Source: Cryptomeria japonica (lineage: Eukaryota; Streptophyta; Pinopsida; Cupressales; Cupressaceae). Taken from it: 60,000 bases of DNA. The stretch covers positions 470,944,008-471,004,007 of the forward strand of contig NC_081405.1 in the NCBI RefSeq assembly GCF_030272615.1. The letters are read 5' to 3'. Positions 36,448 to 48,133 of this stretch are shown piece by piece (positions within the stretch are counted from its first letter, which is position 1; every line of letters begins with the position of its first letter). The notes beneath the pieces were generated by a model. It was not told where the DNA came from. It searched no databases and saw only the letters and a list, made by a program, of their open reading frames with translations. The position numbers and the translations under genes were made by a program.

Positions 36448-36863
36448 CCTACATGACGGGTTTTAAAATCCGATCCACGGGCTATGAGTGGAGATCTCTT
36501 TGCATATCAGAATTTAAAGTTAGATATGTAGGAGGGTAAACCTCACATATCAGACTTTGAAGTCTGATATGCAAGAGTAGATTAATTGATTGACATGTCG
36601 GGCTTTAAAACCCGACATGTCAATCGGTTTCCCTTTCCCAGCACATCGGACTTTAAAGTCTGATGTTCTGGTCTTTTTAATGTTTTACACTTGCACATCG
36701 GACTTTAAATTCTGATGCGCTAATGATTTTTCCTAACTTGCACATCGAACTTTAAAGTCTGATGTGTCGATAACTTTCCCCAACTTGCACATCAGACTTT
36801 AAAGTCCAATATTCAAGTAAAGATGTTTTATCTTTTCACATCAGACTTTAAAGTCTGATGTGC
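36448..36863. repeat. Palindrome array, part 2, element D 5' LTR (about 9 units)
   Basis: Units near 36448, 36502, 36544, 36586, 36641, 36693, 36740, 36787 and 36837. The best, at 36586-36625, is a nearly perfect ~38 bp palindrome around GGGCTTTAAAACCC. A weak unit also lies near 36353. Arms vary between units, but left and right arms of one unit usually vary together. Confidence 0.9.
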
Positions 36864-37027
36864 AAATTTTGACTCCTAAGGTGCAGTCGGAATTTTTTCC
36901 CCGACCTGCCATTTTTGACAGTTTTGCTCCCAAGCTTGTTCTGAGTCCGATTGATAAAATTTGGTTTTATTGATGATGATAACTATCAAACAAGCTAATC
37001 CTCAATGTTGAGTGCAGTCATTTGCAA

Positions 37028-40000
37028 ATGTCAAGGCCCTCTCATGACAAATCAAAGCCTTCTTTGAGTCAGTTGGAGTCTTCACCGGGTAAAACATCAG
37101 CAAAGAAGATGAAGTACAAGTATGATAAGTACTTGAATTTGTACCCAAAAAGGTCAGTAGATTCAAACATCAAGGAGATCAAAGATACATAAATTGGACA
37201 TGTCAGTATAAAGGAGTTTATTGATTGAGATGAGAAATCTCCTTCCTGCCTTACAAACTTGATCAAATCCGAGTTGCATAAATATGCTTCCTTCCTAGTT
37301 GCAGCTCATGATCCGGATTTTGTACTTGCAATAGCGGATCACTTCGATCCAAATACAAGACAAGTTAGGGATGCTACTCAAAATGTGATCATGACTCTGG
37401 ATAGTGTTTTCTTCAACAGTGTTTTCAAAGGTTCTTTAGTCAAGGAAGTAGCTGACATTTCTCAAGAAAGTGCTCAAGAGTACTATGAGAAAAATAAGGT
37501 CAAATGCAAGAAAGTGATCAATACTGTGTACCTCTTTGCTGCTAGAAATTATACCACCTCGTAATGGCCTAAGTATTTTCACAAAAGTGACTTCAATGAG
37601 GAGTATAATGATATGGTCACCATGTTGACAAGAGTGAAGGTTTTAAAGGACTCTCATTACTTTCAAAGCTGGATGTGTTATTACATAAATATAATCAAGA
37701 AAGGGGCTGCTAGGATTGATTGGGGTGAGTAGATCAGCGATGCATTCTATGCACAGTTGAAAGAAGTCAAAATGACATTGAAATTTTATATGACTTCTTA
37801 CCTAGTTTATGCAGCCACTTCCATGAGGCAATATCCAGGTTTTTTCTACTAAAGGTGACAGGAGATTAGTGCATGTCTGGGAATACTATGATCAACTCAC
37901 AATCAAGAATCAAGGTAGCCACTTTATAAGAGTCAATGATGCCTTCTTTTCTATGTGGAAGTGCATGTTTGATCAAATCCTATAGAAGAAAAGATTATCA
38001 GAGGCTGCATATAACAGGGTGTCTCATTTTAGATGTGTTTTTCTTCAGTTTCCAACATTCACTTACATCCAGATTGGATGTTTCTCAGGTGAACCCTTCA
38101 TTTTACCAAGGTATCCTTCTGATAAGATCATTCTCATGGATTTTTTTAGGTTCAAGGATGTGTGTGTGGATTTCCAAGATGGGGAAGACATAAGAAGAAT
38201 GGATTTAAGTCATCTTACCTTGGAACAGATTGAAAAATTAGATTTGGAAAAGATCCCAATGACCATGGAAGACACTGATGACATAATAGACCCAGTCTAT
38301 TATGAAAAGAAGATTGTTGACTCTCCACTTCCACCGGTGCAATGGTCAAAAAAGGAGAGTAAGTCTATCACTCAAAGAATCTCTCCTATTTTGGCAAACA
38401 CCAATGCATGGTTGTTAAAAAAGAATCTTAGAATGAAATAGCTTCCTTCTAGTTCTAGAGATGACAATAATAGTGATGGCCCAGTTGGTATGATAGCTAT
38501 GGATGAAATAAAAACCAAGGGAAAAGAAGATTCACAAGCATTATCCTCAGCCCCTACAACACAATCTAAGGGGAAAGGACCCAAAATCAAGTTCACAATT
38601 AAAGGGTCCAAAAAAGGTGAATCATCTTTAGTAGCGTAGGAGACAGCACAAAGGAACTAGAACATCAGACTACTAGAGATACTAAAAAAGAGAAGGAGAT
38701 GGAAGAAGGTGAAATTCCTCAACAAGAGGAAGCACGGGTTGAAGAAACATCACATCTTGGTGAAGTTAATGTTCCAACCACTTCACAGGCACCAACTCAT
38801 TCAGAAGTGATTATCCATTCCATCGATTCTGATTTTGATTAAGAAGAAGAGGAATTCGATGATGAGGACCTAGGCATGGGCATAACTCAGACAGAGAGTG
38901 ATCAACAATTTTTTGCATTATCCAACTTTTCCAGCCTGGATGATATTCCTTCAACCACCATTGAATCTTGAATTTTGGAGTTTCCTGAAGCTATGGAGCA
39001 AGCATTCATGGAACAATAGATGATGACTATACCTTCTATGGTGGTCATAACAAAAATTCCATCTTTGGTAAGCACTGAAGTTATTTCTACTATGGCGGTT
39101 ATAACAGAAATTCCACCTCTAGTTACTACTCAAATTGTTTCCACTACGCCTTCCACTCTCTCCTTTGTGACCGTAACTGAAGAAGGGTCAACATCAGCAG
39201 TTGTTACTACATCGGTAGGTATATCACTGGATACTTCAGCATTGGTATGAATAACATCTACAACCGTGACAAGTTTAAGCCAATATGCTCCTGAAATACC
39301 AAGTGAGACTCAGCGAGAAGCTACTACTCCACCCGCCAATCTAGAATTACCACCTTGGATGGAGGTAGTAGCACCTAAGAGGAAGAAACAGGTGATTTCG
39401 CCTGATGATTTTGATTTTGAGCAATTGGTTCCTCCAAAGCCCAAGGGAACAAAGAAGCCAAAGACTGTTTCCCAGGTTTTAGTAGACCCAGCTTCTAAAA
39501 GGAAGTATGCTGAGGTCATGGTTGCATCATCGGATAAGAATAAAGATGATATACAACCTGAGGATTACATCATGCAAACCATAGAGCTTGGGGAGGAGAT
39601 GCATGAGAGTGTTAAGCTGGATTCTCAGATGACTTTTAACTCTTTGTTACAGAGACTTGACCAAGAGAGGGATGAGAAGAATGAATTAAAATAGAAATGT
39701 GAACAATTGACTAATGTTCTTCTACAAGTTACACAATCCTCCCAGGAAGTTGAGCCCATAGGATCCTCAATGGACACTGAAGCTCTTAAGAAAATTGACT
39801 AGGTAGGAGCTAAGGGTCGAGTGGTGGATGAGTGGATTGCATGCCTAAAGTCAAAAGGTTCTCATCTCCTAAGTTCAACGGTCTGGTTATTGACTAATTT
39901 TGAAGTGATCCAAAGTCAGATGCAAAGTGTCAAAGCTTAATTATCTCAAGAGATTAAAAATATTGAGAAGAGTACAATCCTTTGGAGAAAAATGGAGGAC

Positions 40001-40504
40001 TTCATAATAGACTTCCTCATTGAAAATAAAGTGGTTCCTTCAACAGAAAAATATATCCAAATCTTGTCGCTATTGTCTTACAAGAAAGAGACAATAAGGT
40101 TGATGATAGCAGAGCTGGATCAAGAACAGAAGGAAGGTGATGATGAGGTTGATCTCATTTCTGCCAGAATTGCCAACCTTCCTTGTTATCTATGTGATGA
40201 CAATCAGAATCTCATTACTAGTGATGTCATCAGACATGAATTTCTTTCCTTAATGGCTCACTGCATGGGACAAGATTTCTCACTTGGTGCATTCGATAAG
40301 TTACTGGAGATCCAAGTTAGTTTTGAGGTCCTCGCATCCATGGTAAAGGACGAGAAAAAGAAATATGTAGAGGCTGAAGATACGATTTCTCATGTTCATG
40401 TAATAACATATTCTACCCTAATGCCGAATCAAGAAGAGATGGAGGCCATATTGAATAAGTTCGAATAATCCCACAAATCAAACGAGGAGGAGAAAAATGA
40501 ATAA
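37028..40504 (+). pseudogene. Element D U3 ORF, 5' LTR copy (unknown protein, ~1,150 codons, decayed)
   Basis: Start at ATG 37028 (MSRPSHDKS), matched by ATG 49109 in the other LTR; stop TAA 40502-40504. Visible in order: basic N-terminus (SAKKMKYKY); a helical block with HKYASFLVAAHD and HFDPNTRQV; ESAQEYYEK; DFNEEYNDM; WMCYYINIIKKG; FYMTSYLVYAATSM; RVNDAF; KRLSEAAYNR; a hydrophobic FLQFPTFTYIQIGCF; an acidic/Ser/Thr-rich middle (38650-39300); a basic segment (APKRKKQVI); then a charged helical C-terminus with LLSYKKETIRLM and DKLLEIQV. There is no zinc knuckle, protease or polymerase motif. Several stops are present and ~186 bp is missing near 38143. It is transcribed only if the promoter lies upstream of the LTR, or from the 3' LTR as the last part of the genomic RNA. 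Confidence 0.8.
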
Positions 40505-40658
40505 AGTGTCATTTTTTGACATTTTCTTTTCATGTAGTTGCATTGTTAGATGTTGTAAGTTTTCCCGCAGCTGTATATCTTCTTTCTGCTGTAGTTGTAG
40601 TCAAGTGGGACTGTGCAGTTGAATTAGTCAACTATGCCCACATTTTTCTCCACTCTTC

Positions 40659-40670
40659 TTATATATAAGG
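40659..40670 (+). promoter_or_regulatory. TATA box of element D 5' LTR
   Basis: TTATATATAAGG followed by GGGACCCTC, conserved at 51762-51773 in the 3' LTR. It lies after the U3 ORF, so transcription would start near 40690-40700 and leave the ORF in U3. Confidence 0.72.
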
Positions 40671-41429
40671 GGGACCCTCATTTTTATATTTTTATCTTGG
40701 ATTATGCTAAGAAAAACTCTACCAAATTTTTGCCTCAACTAAGACTTTGAGCTTTTGTTGTGAAAATTTGATCAAGCAAATAAAGAAAGCAATTTTTATT
40801 TGATCCCAAACTTTGTGTTGTGTTTTAAAAAAACAACTTATATGAGTTGATGTTCTTACGTTCATGACTTATATATGTTCTTGAATTTCTTGATATAGGA
40901 AGTATTGTTAAGTGGATTAAAGAGCTCTTGAATTGTGAAAGTAGACTTTGTGCTCCTTGAATATTTGAGAAATTTTCTATTGTTAAGTGATTAGTAGTAG
41001 GCTTTGTATTGCTACTATTACTTGTAGTTTGTAGAATTAAGGAATTATACTTTAAGACTTTGAGCTGCAAGTTGAATTCCTTACCATTGTGATAATTCGT
41101 TTAGTTAGTGTTATATTCAAGAAAGACTTTGTGCTTCTTGCTTATAAAATATTGGTATAGTTTGTTGGATAAATTCATTAATTTTCTTAAGTATCGAAGT
41201 GATAGGGAAATTGTAACAAAGTGGAGGGAGAATACATTAACTCTGAAAAAGAGAGAGTTATATTCCCAATACTAACCCACATATTTCAATTTCTTATTAA
41301 TTAGAGAAGAGATTTCAAAGGGAACCTCCCCTTGATGTGAGGAGAGATTAATTTCTCAACATAGTTGTGTTTGAATCATATATTTTGTCATTGGTATGCT
41401 AGTGAAAAAATATTCACCCAACAATTTTT

Positions 41430-41447
41430 TGGCGACTCTACTGGGGA
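41430..41447 (+). other. Primer-binding site of element D
   Basis: TGGCGACTCTACTGGGGA starts six bases after the LTR. A TGGCGACTC start fits a tRNA-Arg primer as described for Ogre-type elements; the tRNA assignment is from memory of that family. Confidence 0.75.
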
Positions 41448-41639
41448 GTGACGTGCAACCAGTATTTTCCCTTTGGGTTGCAGTGCTCTTTTCATTGTAA
41501 TATCCATTTTGTTGTTTTTCTCAAAAATCATAATCTGGCTGATCGAATTTACACTCATGGGCAACGATTAGCGGGAGTTGTTGATCCTAATTTTGAGATT
41601 TTGCATCAGCATAATGTTCCCTTTTTGACACCTCCACGA

Positions 41640-42936
41640 ACGTGTTCTCCTTTGCAACAGACATGAAGTTTTCCTCCTTTTGCACGACAATCTCCCGTAC
41701 CAAGTGAGGCGTCAAGTTTGCAAGTCTTATTTGTTCCACTTGCAAGTCATTTGTAATACCACCATATAATCCATTAAGGATGGTTGTTGTTGGCCCTTGG
41801 GATACCGCTTTTGGTCCATTGAGCTTGAGCACACCTTTGCATGAACTTCCCAAAGGCATGCTTTAAAAATTGCCTAAATTTTTGGGGGATGGTTCTCAAC
41901 ACCCAGACGAACACATTGTTGCCTTCTACATCACATGTGGAGTCCTAGGTGTTGAGCATGAAGATGTTTTGGTGAGATTGTTCATTGAGACTTTGCATGG
42001 AGCCACTGCTGATTGGTTCTATCATCTTCCAAATGCTTATATCATAAATTGGGCAACTCTTAGAACACTGTTTGAAGCAAGGTTCAAGTCTGTTGAAGAT
42101 GATCACGTGCTGCTGGCTTAGTTAACTCAAATGAAAAAAGAACCTTAGGAAGCTATGCTTAAGTTCAATAGATTGCACAATCACATTCCAGTTGCTTCAC
42201 AACCCACTGTTGGAAATTTGAAATGCTTCTTTATCAACGCTCAATTGCCAGAGGTGAGCTTTCTTTTGCGAAGGAATAATCCTACAAATTTGGTCATTGC
42301 ACAATAGTTGGATATATCAGCCGAAGGTGATCTTATCCTCACCACTAAGATAAGGAGAGATCCTAACAAGGTTAGGAATAATCAAACTATTGATTCATCT
42401 TTTTCTTCAACGAATTCTGTTGATCCCATGATACAAAAGTTAGCAAATGAGTTGTTAGCACTTAAGAAGCAAATTTCCTCACAAGGAAATACTTCTTATC
42501 ATGATGTTCCAAGAAGGACTTATCCAAACAATGCTTCCAATTACACCATGCGTAATTAGAATAAATTGCCTCCCGCTCCAGAGAGGCTTGTGTTGGAAGA
42601 ACCACCCCAAAATTCAGCTATAGGTAATTATGAAGCTGAATATAACGATCTTCCCCCTTTGGGTGAAGAAGACACCAATTTGCATCAAGAAGATGATGCA
42701 AAGTTGGTTGATGACTCTAATATCAGGTTTTTGCAATATCAAGAAGATGATACGCCAGACACACATGATGGGGATGTCTTTGCAATATTCACCCATTCAC
42801 AAGAATAGGAAGCTCAACCACCTGTCATTGTGAAGAGTGATGATCCTATTCAAATCAAGGATTCTCAATGTTTGCTAGTTTCTATTACTAAATGTGGGAC
42901 TCCCATACCAAATCCTACAAAAGACAATGCTATCTC
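41640..42936 (+). pseudogene. Element D gag
   Basis: The recognisable capsid part starts at LPKFLGDGSQHPDEHIVAF (~41870), then VRLFIETLHGATADWFYHLP and FEARF, typical gypsy Gag. The N-terminal start is unclear because of stops near 41640-41866. Further stops are at 42121, 42306 and 42557; the one at 42806 is a TAG where CAG is expected. No zinc knuckle was found. The C-terminal part is acidic. In its original frame it ran on into protease; a 133 bp tandem duplication now breaks the frame. Confidence 0.82.
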
Positions 42937-43069
42937 AATAGGAAGCTCAACCACCTGTCATTGTGAAGAGTGATGATCCTATTCAAATCAAGGATTCTCA
43001 ATGTTTGCTAGTTTCTATTACTAAATGTGGGACTCCCATACCAAATCCTACAAAAGACAATGCTATCTC
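42804..43069 (+). repeat. 133 bp direct tandem duplication between gag and protease
   Basis: 42804-42936 is repeated at 42937-43069 with no difference that I could find. Because 133 is not a multiple of three, the gag frame and the protease frame no longer connect. The near-perfect identity suggests this is much younger than the insertion of D. Confidence 0.93.
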
Positions 43070-43997
43070 AATGGACGCCACAAAGGATAAAAGTGTAAGT
43101 GATTCTTCAACTGCTGTCAATTTTCCTGCACCTATCAATTATTCTACACCTGCATTGAAGAATAGTGTACCTAATATTTTAAGTTCTCAAAATGAGAACC
43201 CAAATCAATCTTTGATGAATTCCTTTCAGTCATTTGATATTTTAGACCATGCTAGGAAAACCAAAATACAAATGTCTGAGGTTGAATTTTTGAGATCTAA
43301 TCCAGATCAATTTGACTGTTTGGTCAAGTTTGTTAAAGAAAAAGATACTACCCCTATTAATCTTCCCAAGTATAACTTAATTCAAAATAACTTAGTGACT
43401 TCCCCTTCTCCTATAGAAAAGATAGAACCATTCTATATCTCCTTGTTGATAAATGGTTATAAGCTTAGTAACTATGTAATCGATTATGGGGTATCTGATA
43501 ATGTTATGCCATCAAAAGTTACCAATGCCCTTGGTTTAACTTTGACCAAAACATTTGGAAGATGTTTCTTTATGGATAACAAGCAAGTCCCCTTGATAGG
43601 TCAGATCAAGGACGCGCAGTTTGCTTTTGTTGCATTCCCAGAAAAGAAGATTAAGATGACAATATTGGTAGCCGATGTGCTGGATTCCTATGGTCTATTG
43701 TTGGGAAGAAATTTTTGTAGAGATGTGCATGGTGAGTTAAACATGGATATGACTGAGGCTCATATTCCTATTAAAGGAGTTATCCAAAAGTTACTTCTAG
43801 AAAAAGAATCAAAATACACCGTTGTCAAGTCTGATGATCAACGAGCACAGATTCTTTTCGAGTCGTCAGGTATGGGTAATTATTTCCTGCATGTTGATGA
43901 TGGTTTGGAGGTTGTTCCTGAGATTGAAGATGCCATTCCACTCAATGAGGTTCCAGTTGATTGTGAAAGTATTGTTATGGAATTAGAAAGATCTTAA
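42963..43997 (+). pseudogene. Element D protease region
   Basis: 345 codons open from a non-ATG point inside the second duplication copy. Retroviral-type aspartic protease near 43440-43790: VIDYGVSDNVMPSKV (the usual DSGAS has become DYGVS), LLINGYKLS before it, and YGLLLGRNF ... MDMTEAHIPI after it, as in Tat/Ogre proteases. The Asp remains but the Ser/Gly change probably inactivates it. It stays open over a long stretch, unlike the rest of D. Linked in frame to the next domain apart from a stop at 43997. Confidence 0.85.
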
Positions 43998-44060
43998 ACT
44001 TCACAACAAGAAATTCTCAATTTTGATACTGTCAGCATTGGTAGTCCAGATGATGTTTAG

Positions 44061-44420
44061 ATGCTAGAATTTGATGGTGGTTGTTCTTCTATTGGATCAG
44101 GAGCCGGTGTTGTGTTAGTTTCTCCTAATGGAAATTTCTTCCCTTTCTCCTTCAAATTGCAGTTTGACAACACAAATAACACTGCCGAGTATGAATCTCT
44201 TCTTTTGGAGATGAATGTTTCCCAAAGGAAAGGGATTAAAAATTTACATGCTCAAGGAGATGCTGAGTTGATAGTTTGTCAAGTCAGGAACATATATCAG
44301 ATGAGGAGCAATAGGCTATGACATTATCGTAACCTTGTATGGGATCTAATAGAGGCATTTGATGCTTTTGATATATTTGTGGTTTCCCAAGAATTTAATG
44401 ATAGGGTAGACTCATTAGCA
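44061..44420 (+). pseudogene. Element D extra (archaeal-type) RNase H, placed before RT
   Basis: All four acidic catalytic positions are readable: Asp in FDGGCS (near 44070), Glu in NTAEYESL (~44190), Asp in QGDAELIV (~44262) and Asp in RVDSLA (~44408). The spacing and GAGVVLVSPNG match the additional RNase H of plant Tat/Ogre elements. One stop at 44321 separates the last motif. In canonical Tat order this domain follows RT-RNase H; here it follows protease and precedes RT. It would remove RNA from RNA-DNA hybrids during reverse transcription. Confidence 0.85.
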
Positions 44421-44525
44421 GTATCAACAACCTCTTTGGTTCCTCACAGAGATTTTTTGGGATCAACATACATTGTTGAATTGGTCTTTTGACCAAGTGT
44501 TCTTGACAACTCTGATCATTGGCAA

Positions 44526-46364
44526 GTGTTTAATGATGATCATCATGTAGTTAATTTCTTGCAGACAGCTGACAATTTTGATGATCTGTATTTTGAAGGT
44601 AGTCACTGCCCTTCAAAGGATGCAATTGAAAGTATTGATGCAGAAATGGGAGAGAAATTTCAGCAATTAAAAGGAAGCAAGATCCCTAAGGGTCTAGTTT
44701 CTTTAGAAAAGATTTTTGACAAACATGACCATTATATAAAAAAGCAACAAAGATCAACTACAGGCTCAATGGAATATGAGCAAGTAAATATCACTACTAA
44801 AGGCAATCCAAAAATGATCAACATTGGAAAGTGTTGTTCACAAGAAGAAAGGCAGAAATTTGTTGCATTATTGCAGCAATATGTTGATGTCTTGGCCTAC
44901 TCCTATGAAGATCTAAGTCTTTTCATCCCGAAGAACTCCGTCATGACATTCAATTAAAGTTAGGTATCACGCCTTTCCATTAGAAGCAAAGGCAATACAA
45001 CCCAAAGATCTCTGATCTTTCTTGAAGTTCAAAAGATGTTGAAAGAAAGGATAATCTTCCCCATTCATCATTCTTCTTGGATAGCCAATATTGTACCTGT
45101 ACATAAGAAGAATGGTGAGATCTGAATATGTGTTGATTTTTGGAATTTGAACCAGGCATCCTTAAAAGATAACTACCCTTTACCTATCATGGATCATGTC
45201 CTACAAACTGTTACTAGATTAGAGATGATGTCCATGTTGGACGTGTTTTTCAGGTTACAACCAAGTGGAGGTTCTTGAAAAATATCAACACAAAACTACA
45301 TTTACCACACCTTGGGGCACTTTTGCATATCATAGAATGCCTTTTGGGTTGATAAATGCAAGAGCGACTTTCCAACATGCAATGGACTTGGCCTTCCAAA
45401 GTTTACTTGGTAAGTTCATTGTAGTCTATTTGGATGATTTGTTTGTTTATTCTAAGAAACGTCAAGATCATTTCTATCATTTGCAACAAGTTTTGGGCAA
45501 GTGTCGTCAGCATGGAATTTCCCTCAATCCCAAGAAATCTATTTTTGGGGTTACCGAAGGTAAGTTGGGAATACTGTTTCAAAAGAAGGTATAAAAATTG
45601 ATGTTGAAAGAGTGAAAGCTATTCGTGATCTTTCCATGCCAACAAGTAAGATTGTTGTCCATTCTTTCTTTGTCAAAGTAAATTTCTTGCGAAGATTTAT
45701 TTGAGACTTTGCTTAACAGACTCATCACATAGTTAACATGATGAAAGGAAATTCTCTTTTCAAGTGGACTCTTGAAGGAAAGAAAGATTTCCATCAAATC
45801 AAGGAGGCCATGGCGAACACCCCAATCTTGGCATACCCTAATTATACAAAAGAGTTTATCATGTATAGCTATGCATCATATCATACCTATTTGACCATAC
45901 TGATGCCGAAAAATCATGAAGGCTTGGAATCACCCATTGCATTCATGAGTTATCTGCTAAAAGCTCATGAGTTGAAGTAATTAGAAATGGAGAAGCATCC
46001 TTTTTCCATGGTAAAAGTGGTGAAACATTTTAGGTTTTATATTCTGAATTCACATGTCATCGCTCTTGTTCCTAATGCTGTTGTCAAGTCAATTTTGACA
46101 CAACAAGAGTTTGGAACTAAAAGGGGCAATTAGGTTGCCAAGATTCAGGAATATGACATGGAAATCAAGCCCACTAAGTTGGTTCATGGAAAAGGTCTAT
46201 GTTATTTGATAGCTAACAATAAATCGATTGATGAAGTGGTGTTGGAAAATGAAGGTATGAATCAAGATCTTCCCAAGGTTCTATTTGTCAGCACCACTGA
46301 TGAGTGGTATTCTGACTTGGCATCTCTTAACATATGGATACTATCCTGCACACCTATCATGTAA
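44526..46364 (+). pseudogene. Element D reverse transcriptase and its RNase H
   Basis: An N-terminal linker (VDVLAYSYEDL near 44885) is followed by RT in pieces: SWIANIVPVHKKNGEI (45075-45120), MPFGLINARATF and catalytic VVYLDDLFVYS near 45420-45455, then FFVKVNFLRRFI. The second RNase H region is weak: MYSYASYHTYLTILM (the usual Asp is lost) and SPIAFMSYLL near 45840-45950, then WxVAKIQEYDMEI. At least two frameshifts (near 44960 and 45252) and several stops. Not functional. Confidence 0.85.
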
Positions 46365-46377
46365 TGAAAGGTGAACC

Positions 46378-47548
46378 TTGAAGCTTAAAGTGGTAAATTT
46401 TATCCTATGGGACAATGGTTTGTATAAGAAATATCTAGACAGTAATTTCCTACGCTGCATGGACAAACAACAACAAGTAAGATTACTTCAAGCTTTTCAT
46501 GATCTTGCTTGTGGTGGACATATTTCTGTCCTTGTTACTACACACAAAATCTTGTGTGCTAGATACTATTGGCTGACATTGTTTAAGGATGCATACAGTT
46601 GGGTTCGCAAATGTGAGCAATGTCAGCAATTTATGGGTAAGCCTAAACTAGTTGTACTCCCTCTTAAACTAGTTGTAATTGAAGAGCCCTTTCAATAGTG
46701 GGGATTGGACTTCATTGGACCTATCAATTCAACATCTAGTGCAAGTCACATATACTTTCTCACAATGATAGATTACTTCACCAAGTGGGTGGAGGCAATT
46801 CCAACTAAGCAAGCTACCTCGGTGGTAGTTTGTCAATTTTTGAAGAAAAACATCATTTCAAGGTTTGGTGTTCCTCATAAGATAGTAACTGATAATGCTT
46901 CATGTTTTTCATCTGATGAGATCACTGACTTTTTCTTTAATCATGGTATTACTCTTTCACACTCATCTGACTATTATCCGCAAGGAAATGGTCAAGCTAA
47001 GTCAAGCAACAAGAATCTGGTTACTATTATGAGGAAGCTTGTTGATGAGAGACAATGGACTTGGCATAAAGCTCTTTATGACGGATCGTATAACTCCAAA
47101 AAGAGCAATCAGTATGTCACCTTTTCAACTTTTGTATGGGTTGAATGTCGAGATTCCAATCACTATGGAACTTCCAACATTAAAGCTCACCAAGGCCATT
47201 GAAGATGTAACCTATCTAGGTTCACTTGATAAGCGGATTATGTTTCTTTCTTAGTTGGAAGAAACAAGAGTAGAAGTGATTGATAGGATTGCTATACACC
47301 AAAGCCAAGTGAAGGTGTTATTTGATAAGAAAATAACTTCTTGTGAGTTCTCAGTTGGTGATCAAGTCTTGTTATGGGACAAGAAGAGGGAACCAAAGGG
47401 TTTGCATAGAAAGTTTGAATCCTTATGGAGAGGTCCCTTCGCTATTCATGAAATATGTGGCGAGCATAGCTACTTACTTGCATATGCGGATGGTACCCCA
47501 TTATCACTACCTCACAGTGGAGAACATTTGAAGCTCTTTTCTCAATAA
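46378..47548 (+). pseudogene. Element D integrase
   Basis: The zinc-binding part includes FHDLACGGHI and CEQCQQFMGK (~46495-46640). Catalytic core: Asp in GLDFIGPINS (~46710), Asp in KIVTDNASCFSS (~46885), and the usual Glu replaced by Lys in YYPQGNGQAKSSNK (~46975-47010). A GPY/F-like end is seen in GDQVLLWDKKRE ... RGPFAIHE (~47360-47460). A frameshift lies near 47085 and stops at 46698 and 47254. No chromodomain, as expected for the Tat branch. Ends at TAA 47546-47548. Confidence 0.87.
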
Positions 47549-47865
47549 AGAGAAATATAAAGGAAGTTGTACTTATTGTAAAATTCGTATAGTCTTTTTG
47601 TTGCCTAACTCTATAGCCCAATGGATACAACCACTCAGAGTTCTAGATTCTACAAGCTTCAAGTGGTGCAGCTTGTACCCCAGTAAGAGCCAGTTGTTGT
47701 CCTTGATTTCAGCATGACCAAAATCATGAGGCAACCCTACAAAACTGGTCTATTTCATACCTTACGATCTCCAAGAGAGCTTGACGACTCCGTCGGTTAG
47801 CTCATTTAGCTTTTCGTTTTTCATTTTTATTGTTTTCTAAGATTTTAAGATTGGCAGTTTTTCCT

Positions 47866-48133
47866 GCAGGTCAGACTTACTTTAAAGTCCGACTTGCAGG
47901 GTTCCTTCTTTCCAAAGGGAATTACACATCAAAATTTAAAGTCCGATGTGCAAAGGTTTAATTTTCCCCTACAGATCGGACTTTAAAGTCTAACCTGCAA
48001 GTAATCCTTCCCCTACAATTCAGAATTTAAAGTCTGGTCTACAGGTTGTTTGGTCAAAAGTTGCATGTCGGACTTTAAAGTTTGACTTGCAAGGGTTTTA
48101 TTCCTTCATGTCAGACTTTAAAGTCTGACAGGC
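47866..48133. repeat. Palindrome array, part 1, element D 3' LTR
   Basis: Counterpart of 35781-36043, six units. The first unit has four extra bases at its centre. Point changes in one arm have reduced several palindromes, which is what decay without selection would do. Confidence 0.9.

Larger units (their letters stand above)
35614..41423 (+). repeat. Element D 5' LTR (5.8 kb)
   Basis: Starts TGTTTTCC, ends CACCCAACA. Order: palindrome array part 1 (35781-36043), a spacer with a T-rich hydrophobic frame, array part 2 (36448-36863), the U3 ORF (37028-40504), a TATA box (40659-40670), then about 750 bp of R/U5. A ~1.15 kb segment at 38143-39290 is missing from the 3' LTR, while ~186 bp of the 3' LTR (50206-50391) is missing here. 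Confidence 0.92.
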
